From UBA724 sp049596815 (GTDB lineage Bacteria > Bacteroidota > Bacteroidia > Flavobacteriales > Flavobacteriaceae): DNA of 28,256 nt. Below, piece after piece: positions 15,456 through 22,451 of the stretch (its first letter is position 1; every line of letters begins with the position of its first letter). The translations under genes and the position numbers were made by a program. Location: assembly GCA_049596815.1 (NCBI GenBank), contig JBMYLY010000013.1, positions 1 through 28,256 on the forward strand, read 5' to 3'. The notes beneath the pieces were generated by a model. It saw nothing but the letters and a program-made list of their open reading frames with translations. It was not told the DNA's origin and ran no database searches.

Positions 15456-17303
15456 ATGACTTTCCGACACAAAACCACCGTGATGACGTTGGGGGTAATG
15501 ACTGCACTACTGTCTTGTACCAAAGAATTCAATGATATTGACCCACAAATCCTTCCAGGAAGCTCCTTTTTGTTTGAGAGTGAAAGTTTTGGCGTGGAGA
15601 CTTCTCATCACCAAGTGGGTGTGGTGCGGACAGACAATATAAGCCGGTTCCAATTGGGGCATATCGAAGACCCCATTTACGGTAAAATTTCTGCCCATTA
15701 CACTACACAAATTAGTTTGCCTTTGACAGGCGGCAACAGCTTTGGGTCGGTAGACACCGAGACTGAAGCCAATGGTTTGCAAATAACTTCACAAGACGCA
15801 GACACACTTACGGTTGACAGACCTGCCCACGACGAGCAAGAAACCGTAACGGGAGTTTGGCTAGAAATCCCCTATATAACAAATCAACGCGATTCTGACG
15901 GCGATGGCGTTATCGACGCCTTAGACGTTGACCCGAACGATAGAGAAAGTGATAGTGATGGTGATAATCTGAGTGATTTTGATGAATCTCGTGATGTTAA
16001 CCTCAATCCTCTAGACCCAGACACGGATGGAGATGGTATTAATGATGATATCGATGAGGATACGGTACACCCCGATCCGGGTGTCAATTCTTATGAAATC
16101 GATTTGGTATACGGAGATCCGGAACAGGTGCGTTTTCAAATACACAAATCAGATTATTATTTAAGGACCTTGGACCCCAACGCCAATTTTGAAGAGGGAC
16201 AAGCCTATTATTCTGACTTTGATCTTTTGCAACTGGGTCTTGCGCCGACTGTATTATTTGATGGTGATATAACCTTGGACTTTAATGAAATTGTTACCTA
16301 CAAGGAGGACGACCCTAATACTGAGGACGTAGATGAGTCTGAAGAAGTTGATGAACGCCTAAGCCCTAGGCTACGCATCCCATTACAAAACACCGAATTG
16401 TTTCAAGATATTTTAGACAAGGAAGGTGGTGTGGAGCTCGACAGCAACGAGGCTTTTCAACTGTATTTTCAAGGTTTGGTATTACGTATCGCAGAATCTA
16501 GTCCCATTCTGATGCAGCTCAATTTCTCGGCTGGGCAGCTTGTGGTTGAATATGATTACCAAAACATGGTGCTTAAAGAGGATGGGGTTGCCTATAAACA
16601 AGAAGATTATATCGTTGAGGCAGATTCGAGTTCTTTATTACTTTCAATGAGTGGAATTCGTTTTAATACGTTTGCTCAAACTGGATTTTCATCTGATGTA
16701 TCGAATGTCATTACTGGCATTGATAATCAGGAAAATATATACCTTAAAGGAGGCCCCGGAGTGATGGCTCAAATAGATTTGTTTTCAGGAACTTCAGGTC
16801 AAGCCTTGTTGGAAGACCTGCAATCACGCCCTTGGCTTATTAATGAAGCCAACCTTATACTTTATGTTGACCAAATCCAAACAGCTTTGATGGGCGACAT
16901 AGCACAGCCTGAACGTTTGTACCTATTTGACGCAACAAACCATGTGCCCATTATTGACTTTGACATCGATGAGAGTGGGGGTAATTACTCCGATCAAATA
17001 AAAACCAATTATGGGGGGATTCCTCAATATGATGACGCCAATAACATTGTCTCATACAAATTTCGACTGACCAAACATTTGAGCAATTTGTTGAGGAGTC
17101 CTGATGATTTTGAAAATGTTTCCTTAGGGCTATCTGTTACCTCAAATATTTTAAACATCGCCAATACCAACACTTTGGATGATATGGAAGTGCCTGCTTC
17201 CATGATTGGCAACCCATTAGGGACCGTTTTGGCAGGACCCAATCACAGCAATCCAGACTTGCGGTTGAAGTTAGAGATCTTTTATACCGAATACGAAGAA
17301 TAA
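15456..17303 (+). CDS. DUF4270 lipoprotein with Asp-rich thrombospondin-type-3-like repeats
   Basis: A 615-residue exported lipoprotein. The N-terminus has a signal peptide and a lipobox ending at C21 (MTALLSC). Segments such as FNDIDPQILP and IEDPIYGKISAHYTTQ are the opening of the DUF4270 family. Residues about 146-207 hold three calcium-type loops (DSDGDGVID, DSDGDNLSD, DTDGDGIND), an Asp-rich block that interrupts the DUF4270 domain, which then continues to the C-terminus (YKFRLTKHLSNLL). It probably sits in the outer membrane. It is 6 bases downstream of the half GlgA gene and surely co-transcribed. The stop is 1 base from the convergent kbl stop. Role unknown; calcium binding is inferred from the repeat pattern. 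Confidence 0.88.
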   Translation: MTFRHKTTVMTLGVMTALLSCTKEFNDIDPQILPGSSFLFESESFGVETSHHQVGVVRTDNISRFQLGHIEDPIYGKISAHYTTQISLPLTGGNSFGSVDTETEANGLQITSQDADTLTVDRPAHDEQETVTGVWLEIPYITNQRDSDGDGVIDALDVDPNDRESDSDGDNLSDFDESRDVNLNPLDPDTDGDGINDDIDEDTVHPDPGVNSYEIDLVYGDPEQVRFQIHKSDYYLRTLDPNANFEEGQAYYSDFDLLQLGLAPTVLFDGDITLDFNEIVTYKEDDPNTEDVDESEEVDERLSPRLRIPLQNTELFQDILDKEGGVELDSNEAFQLYFQGLVLRIAESSPILMQLNFSAGQLVVEYDYQNMVLKEDGVAYKQEDYIVEADSSSLLLSMSGIRFNTFAQTGFSSDVSNVITGIDNQENIYLKGGPGVMAQIDLFSGTSGQALLEDLQSRPWLINEANLILYVDQIQTALMGDIAQPERLYLFDATNHVPIIDFDIDESGGNYSDQIKTNYGGIPQYDDANNIVSYKFRLTKHLSNLLRSPDDFENVSLGLSVTSNILNIANTNTLDDMEVPASMIGNPLGTVLAGPNHSNPDLRLKLEIFYTEYEE

Positions 17304-17304
17304 C

Positions 17305-18492
17305 TTATATCACTCCGAGTTCTTTTCCCACAATTGTAAATGCATCAATTGCTTTGTTGAGCTGTTCTTGACTATGGGCTGCAGACACTTGTACTCGGAT
17401 TCGTGCTTGCCCTTGTGGCACTACCGGATATGAGAACCCAATCACATATATTCCTTTTTCTAGTAGTTTATGTGCCATGGATTGGGCCAGATGGTCATCA
17501 TATAGCATGATGGGCACAATAGGGTGGGTCCCCGGTTTGACATCAAAACCTGCAGCTACTATTTTAGATCTGAAGAACTTGGTGTTTTCGTTGAGCTTTT
17601 CTAGAAGGCTTGTGTCTTTTTCAAGTAGTTCCAAAGCAGCTATGGTAGCACCGACCAACGCTGGTGCGAGAGTATTGGAAAAAAGATAGGGCCTCGATTT
17701 TTGTCGCAGTAGGTCAATTACCGCTTTAGGCCCACAAGTAAACCCACCCGATCCGCCGCCCAATGCTTTTCCAAACGTGCCTGTCAGTATGTCTACTTGG
17801 CCCCAAACGCCTTTCTCTTCGTGTGTCCCCCTGCCGGTGGGCCCAACAAATCCGGAAGCATGACATTCGTCAGACATCACCAGGGCGTCATAGCGTTGTG
17901 CCAAATCACATATTTTGTCTAACTGGGCAATGGTTCCATCCATAGAAAAGACCCCATCGGTAACAATAATTTTGTTGCGACTACCCTCGGCTGCCTGAAG
18001 CTGTTTTTCCAAATCTTCCATGTCATTGTGGGCATATCGGAACCTTTTGGCCTTGCACAGCCGCACACCATCTATGATGGAGGCATGGTTGAGCGCATCG
18101 CTGATGATGGCATCTTCAGGCCCAAACAAAGGTTCAAACAATCCGCCATTGGCATCAAAGGCCGCTGCGTACAATATGGCATCTTCGGCACCCAAAAAAG
18201 AAGCGATTTTTTGTTCCAAAACACGGTGGATATCTTGGGTACCACAGATAAACCGCACAGACGCCAACCCAAGGCCATGACTTTCTATGGCTTTTGTGGC
18301 TGCTCGTAGGAGTTTGGGATGGTTGGCCAACCCTAAATAATTATTGGCACATAAATTTAGAACTTCCTTGCCAGCTGCTACTTTGATTTGGGCATCTTGG
18401 GCGGATAGGATGATACGTTCGGACTTTAAGCGACCATTTTGAGCAATAGATGCCATTTCGTCGGTGATGCGTTCTGTAAAATTTTCTTGCAT
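17305..18492 (-). CDS. kbl: Glycine C-acetyltransferase (2-amino-3-ketobutyrate CoA ligase)
   Basis: PLP enzyme of the alpha-oxoamine synthase family that cleaves 2-amino-3-ketobutyrate with CoA to glycine and acetyl-CoA. I use the ATG at 18492 (MQENFTERITDEM), giving 395 residues, the normal length (E. coli Kbl 398); the open frame to 18633 runs antisense to the divergent dehydrogenase. Catalytic residues: H136 in SDALNHASI, D208 in MSDECHAS and the Schiff-base lysine K242 in TGTFGKALGGGSGG. It is divergent from the threonine dehydrogenase gene across 61 bases, so both steps of threonine catabolism share one regulatory region. Confidence 0.96.
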   Translation of the reverse strand: MQENFTERITDEMASIAQNGRLKSERIILSAQDAQIKVAAGKEVLNLCANNYLGLANHPKLLRAATKAIESHGLGLASVRFICGTQDIHRVLEQKIASFLGAEDAILYAAAFDANGGLFEPLFGPEDAIISDALNHASIIDGVRLCKAKRFRYAHNDMEDLEKQLQAAEGSRNKIIVTDGVFSMDGTIAQLDKICDLAQRYDALVMSDECHASGFVGPTGRGTHEEKGVWGQVDILTGTFGKALGGGSGGFTCGPKAVIDLLRQKSRPYLFSNTLAPALVGATIAALELLEKDTSLLEKLNENTKFFRSKIVAAGFDVKPGTHPIVPIMLYDDHLAQSMAHKLLEKGIYVIGFSYPVVPQGQARIRVQVSAAHSQEQLNKAIDAFTIVGKELGVI

Positions 18493-18523
18493 TTGGGTGT
18501 TGTGATTAGGTGTTATATATTTA
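18492..18523 (+). promoter_or_regulatory. Candidate promoter for the threonine dehydrogenase gene
   Basis: TTTG at 18492-18495, a 20-base spacer, then TATATTTA at 18516-18523 (one mismatch to TAnnTTTG). The spacing fits the Bacteroidota -33/-7 architecture. The -33 part overlaps the first base of the divergent kbl start codon, so polymerase here could hinder kbl expression. The start codon at 18554 is 30 bases downstream. Confidence 0.4.
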
Positions 18524-18553
18524 ACTAAAATAAACCAAATCTTTAATATATTC

Positions 18554-19468
18554 ATGAATCGAATTCTTATTACCGGTGCTCTGGGCCAGCTAGGAACCGT
18601 TTTAGCCAAGGCCCTACACATGTCAGAAAACAATTATGTGTTAGCTACCGACATTCGAAGTCCAAATCAAAATCTACCCTATGATTTTGCTCAGGTCGAC
18701 GTGTTGGACTATGGGCAGATGGAACATCTGGTCGTTTCCCACAAGATTGACTGCATCTATCATTTGGTGGCCACGCTCTCTGCCAAAGGGGAGCAAGACC
18801 CTTTTATGGCATGGAACCTAAACATGCAGAGTTTTCAGTATATCGCCAAGCTTGCCATCACCCACAAGATCAACCGAATTTTTTGGCCTAGTTCGATAGC
18901 CGCATACGGGGAAGACAAAAACCCAAGTTTTGCCCCTCAAAATGCCGATATGAATCCGACGACCATTTATGGGGTTAGCAAGTTGGTGGGTGAAAAGCTG
19001 ATGAACTATTACTACCTGAAGTACGGTCTCGATATCCGCTCCATTCGATTGCCGGGCGTGCTATCTATGGATGAACCTGGCGGGGGCACTACCGACTATG
19101 TGGTCGAAATGGTGCACGCCGCTCGAAAAGGAGTGCCTTACACTTGTTTTTTAGCAGCAGACACCGAACTCCCTATGATTTATATCAACGATGTGGTAAG
19201 TGCAGTCATGCAGTTGATGTCTGCCCCGCATGTGCCATTACACCGTGCTTTGGCTTACAATGTGATGGGCTTTAGTCTTACCCCGCAAATTCTTGCTGAC
19301 GCACTTCACAACAAAGGCTATCCATTTGCGCTGGATTATGCGCCCGACTACCGCCAAAAGATTGCTGCATCTTGGCCTAGAACTTTGGACGACAGCCTTG
19401 CAAGGTCGGCTTGGGGCTGGGCCCCAAAATATGATTTGGCATCTTGCCTCTCCGATATGTTGGATTAA
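18554..19468 (+). CDS. L-threonine 3-dehydrogenase, SDR/epimerase type
   Basis: A 304-residue extended short-chain dehydrogenase. The NAD-binding motif GALGQLG is at 8-14, an acidic D33 after the second strand favours NAD over NADP, and the catalytic YGVSK (Y139, K143) follows WPSSIAAYG. LPGVLSMDEPGGGTTDY is typical of SDR-type threonine dehydrogenases characterised from Flavobacterium and eukaryotes, which are unrelated to the zinc MDR Tdh of E. coli, hence no symbol. It oxidises threonine to 2-amino-3-ketobutyrate, the substrate of the divergent Kbl; that context strongly supports the substrate. Its stop shares TTAA with the convergent rpoN stop (19465-19468). Confidence 0.88.
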   Translation: MNRILITGALGQLGTVLAKALHMSENNYVLATDIRSPNQNLPYDFAQVDVLDYGQMEHLVVSHKIDCIYHLVATLSAKGEQDPFMAWNLNMQSFQYIAKLAITHKINRIFWPSSIAAYGEDKNPSFAPQNADMNPTTIYGVSKLVGEKLMNYYYLKYGLDIRSIRLPGVLSMDEPGGGTTDYVVEMVHAARKGVPYTCFLAADTELPMIYINDVVSAVMQLMSAPHVPLHRALAYNVMGFSLTPQILADALHNKGYPFALDYAPDYRQKIAASWPRTLDDSLARSAWGWAPKYDLASCLSDMLD

Positions 19469-20910
19469 AGTTGCTTGCGCAGTCGTGCTACGGGAGCTCC
19501 GATAATTTCTCGGTATTTGGCCACGGTGCGTCGTGCTACGGGGTAGCCCTTTTCGTTGAGTAGGGTTTTGAGTTGCTGGTCTGTGAGGGGTTTGGATTTG
19601 TCCTCTTGGTCGATGATGGCTTCCAAAGCATGACGAATTTCGATAGATGAAACATCTTGTCCTTCGCTATTGGTCATACCCTCAGAGAAAAAGGATTTTA
19701 TCAGCTTGGTTCCGTAGGGCGTGTCCACATATTTGCTGTTGGCCACCCGAGACACCGTAGAAATATCCATTTGGATGCGGTCGGCAATGTCTCTAAGTAC
19801 CATGGGTTTGATTTTTTGTTCATCACCCGTCATAAAATAGGCCTTCTGGTAGTCCATGATGGCACGCATGGTGATGTACAAGGTGTGATTTCGTTGTTTG
19901 ATGGCATCAATAAACCATTTGGCAGCGTCGAGTTTTTGTTTGATAAACTGCACAGCCTCTTGTTGAGATTTGCTTTTTACCGTTGAGGCTTTATAGCCTG
20001 CGAGCATCTCTTTATAGGCTCCAGAAATATGCAAATCGGGGGCATTTCTGCCATTGAGTTGTAGTTGCAGGCCACCATCGACTATCTGTATGCTAAAATC
20101 TGGCACTACATGGCTGTTGATTTTGGTATTAGATGCATAGGCACCGCCCGGTTTGGGATTTAATTTCCCGATTTCTTCAAGGGCTTGTTTGAGTTGGTCC
20201 TCACCTACATCAAACTTCACCAACAGTTTCTTGAAATGCTTTTTGGAAAAGGCATCAAAACCGTTTGATACAATCTGAAGCGCAAGAGCCACCTCGGCGG
20301 TTTGTTCTTTTCGCTGCAGTTGTAGCATCAGGCATTCTTGCAGGCTAGTAGCGCCCACCCCTGCAGGGTCTAACTGCTGTACCCAGTGTAGCACTTGGCT
20401 GACCTCTTGCTCATCGGCGTAAAAATTGTCTATAAATGCCAAGTCATCGACGATGTCCAAAAGCTCCCGTCTGATATAACCTGTGTCATCGATACTACCC
20501 ACCAAAAAAGCGGCGATTTGTGCCTGGCGTTCGTCCAAGCTGAAGGTGCTGAGTTGTTGGCTTAAATATTGATGAAAACTTTGCCCAGCCGCATAAGGAA
20601 CTTGTTTTTCTTCATCGTCGGGACCATAGTTGTTGGCTCTGAGTCGATAGTCGGGAATTTCGTCATCACTCAAATATTCATCTATGTTGATGTCATCGGC
20701 TTCTATGACCTCGCGCTCTTCTTCCTCATTGACAGCTACAACGTCGTCCTCTAACTCTTCACGACCGGTCTCGAGTGCGGGGTTTTCTTCAATTTCTCGT
20801 TGTAATCTTTGCTCAAAAGAGAGTGTAGGCAACTGAATCAGTTTCATCAACTGAATCTGCTGGGGCGACAGCTTTTGCGCTAGTCTTAATTGAAGTTCTT
20901 GTTTGAGCAT
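19465..20910 (-). CDS. rpoN: RNA polymerase sigma-54 factor
   Basis: A 481-residue sigma-54. The Gln/Leu-rich activator-interacting region is at 1-50 (LAQKLSPQQIQLMKLIQLP), followed by an acidic linker (about 50-100), the core-binding domain, a helix-turn-helix region and the RpoN box ARRTVAKYRE at about 459-468. It directs RNA polymerase to -24/-12 promoters and needs an AAA+ activator; none is encoded in the window. It is the last gene of a long minus-strand run after asnS (53-base gap, no good promoter seen), so it may be read from the translation operon. The 3' end overlaps the dehydrogenase by 4 bases. Confidence 0.97.
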   Translation of the reverse strand: MLKQELQLRLAQKLSPQQIQLMKLIQLPTLSFEQRLQREIEENPALETGREELEDDVVAVNEEEEREVIEADDINIDEYLSDDEIPDYRLRANNYGPDDEEKQVPYAAGQSFHQYLSQQLSTFSLDERQAQIAAFLVGSIDDTGYIRRELLDIVDDLAFIDNFYADEQEVSQVLHWVQQLDPAGVGATSLQECLMLQLQRKEQTAEVALALQIVSNGFDAFSKKHFKKLLVKFDVGEDQLKQALEEIGKLNPKPGGAYASNTKINSHVVPDFSIQIVDGGLQLQLNGRNAPDLHISGAYKEMLAGYKASTVKSKSQQEAVQFIKQKLDAAKWFIDAIKQRNHTLYITMRAIMDYQKAYFMTGDEQKIKPMVLRDIADRIQMDISTVSRVANSKYVDTPYGTKLIKSFFSEGMTNSEGQDVSSIEIRHALEAIIDQEDKSKPLTDQQLKTLLNEKGYPVARRTVAKYREIIGAPVARLRKQL

Positions 20911-20963
20911 ACCAGCACCTTAATAGGATAAAGGTACAAAATACCGCAAATCAATACCCATTT

Positions 20964-22397
20964 TTAGAAAGAAGCATTTTGGGGGGTGCGCGGAAAGGGA
21001 ATTACATCGCGAATATTGGACATGCCAGTGGCGAATTGCACCAATCGCTCAAAGCCCAAACCAAAGCCGGCATGAGGCGCCGTTCCAAACCTTCGAAGGT
21101 CCAAATACCAGTCGAGTTCTTCAGGGTCAATATCCATCGCTTTCATACGCTGTTCGAGAATATCGATTCGTTCTTCTCGTTGCGACCCTCCGACCATCTC
21201 ACCAATTCCAGGGAATAACACGTCCATAGCGCGAACTGTTTTCCCATCATCGTTTAATCGCATATAAAAAGCTTTGATGCTCGCAGGATAATCAAAAAGA
21301 ATGACAGGACATTTAAAATGTTTTTCAACCAAGTAGCGCTCGTGCTCACTTTGCAAATCTGCGCCCCACGCATCGATAGGGTATTTAAACTTTTTCTTTT
21401 TGTTGGGTTTGGACTGACGCAATATGTCTATGGCCTCTGTATAAGACACCCGTACAAATTGTTGAGCGACCACAAATCGTAACTGCTCCAACAGACCCAT
21501 AGGCTTGCGCTCGATTTGGGGTTTGGTTTTTTCTTCGTCAGCCATACGGCGATCTAAAAACGCCAAGTCTGCCTGACAATGCTCCAAAACATATCCCAAA
21601 ACACCTTTGATAAAATCTTCTGCCAAATCCATGTTTTGGTCCAAGTTATTGAAAGCTACTTCGGGCTCAATCATCCAAAACTCGGCTAGGTGTCTGGAGG
21701 TGTTGGAGTTTTCCGCCCTAAAAGTAGGCCCAAACGTATAGACCTTGCCTAGCCCCATGGCATAGGTTTCTGCTTCCAGTTGACCCGAAACGGTCAGGTT
21801 GGTCTCTTTACCAAAAAAATCTTCTTCAAATGCCACGCTTCCGTCCTCATTTTTGGGTGGATTTTTGGCGTCTAGGGTTGTCACACGAAACATTTCTCCT
21901 GCCCCCTCCGCATCACTCCCAGTGATAATTGGAGTGTGTACATAATAAAAACCTTTGTCTCTAAAGTATTGATGCACGGCAAATGACAGCGCCGACCTTA
22001 CCCGCATCACGGCTGCAAAGGTCGAAGTCCGCACTCGCAAATGCGCTTTTTCACGCAAAAACTCAAAAGAATGTTTTTTGGGTTGTATTGGATAGGTTTC
22101 GGGGTCAGAGGGACCCAGTACGGTGAGGCTACTGACTTGAACTTCATAGTTTTGTCCCTTGCCTTGACTTTCCACCAAAGTGCCTTTGATGTGTAGCGCA
22201 GCACCAGTGGCAATTTGCTTGAGCAGGTTTTCATCTGTCTGTTCAAAATCGACCACACATTGAAGGTTTTCCAAAGTCGAACCGTCATTGATAGCAATAA
22301 AGCGATTGGCTCGAAAAGTTCGAACCCATCCGTACAACTCGATTTCTTGATGCAATGCTTTTCCTTCTAAAAGCGCTTGAACACTGTGCTGGCTCAT
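20964..22397 (-). CDS. asnS: Asparagine--tRNA ligase
   Basis: Class IIb aminoacyl-tRNA synthetase charging tRNA-Asn. I choose ATG 22397 (MSQHSVQALLEG), not the TTG two codons upstream, giving 477 residues. The OB-fold anticodon domain is at about 15-105 (ELYGWVRTFRANRFIAINDGS region). The catalytic core has FRAENSNTSRHLAEFWMIEPE (motif 2) and GFGLGFERLVQFATG (motif 3). The C-terminus PFPRTPQNASF is the AsnRS-type ending rather than AspRS. Its presence suggests direct asparaginylation rather than only the transamidation route. A perfect TAnnTTTG box lies 17 bases upstream, between it and the exporter gene. Confidence 0.97.
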   Translation of the reverse strand: MSQHSVQALLEGKALHQEIELYGWVRTFRANRFIAINDGSTLENLQCVVDFEQTDENLLKQIATGAALHIKGTLVESQGKGQNYEVQVSSLTVLGPSDPETYPIQPKKHSFEFLREKAHLRVRTSTFAAVMRVRSALSFAVHQYFRDKGFYYVHTPIITGSDAEGAGEMFRVTTLDAKNPPKNEDGSVAFEEDFFGKETNLTVSGQLEAETYAMGLGKVYTFGPTFRAENSNTSRHLAEFWMIEPEVAFNNLDQNMDLAEDFIKGVLGYVLEHCQADLAFLDRRMADEEKTKPQIERKPMGLLEQLRFVVAQQFVRVSYTEAIDILRQSKPNKKKKFKYPIDAWGADLQSEHERYLVEKHFKCPVILFDYPASIKAFYMRLNDDGKTVRAMDVLFPGIGEMVGGSQREERIDILEQRMKAMDIDPEELDWYLDLRRFGTAPHAGFGLGFERLVQFATGMSNIRDVIPFPRTPQNASF

Positions 22398-22414
22398 GGA
22401 CAAAAATTCAGTCG

Positions 22415-22422
22415 CAAATATA
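22415..22422 (-). promoter_or_regulatory. -7 box (TAnnTTTG) for asnS
   Basis: On the minus strand this reads TATATTTG, a perfect -7 match, 17 bases before the asnS ATG, inside the 54-base gap after the exporter gene. No matching TTG at -33. It suggests asnS-rpoN can be expressed independently of the upstream genes. Confidence 0.4.
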
Positions 22423-22451
22423 CTCCATTTTGAATCTATCCTAGCAGTGTT

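Noticed and set aside
18493..18633. N-terminal extension of kbl
   Set aside because: It would overlap the divergent dehydrogenase and its promoter, and the residues do not look like Kbl; the start at 18492 gives the normal length.
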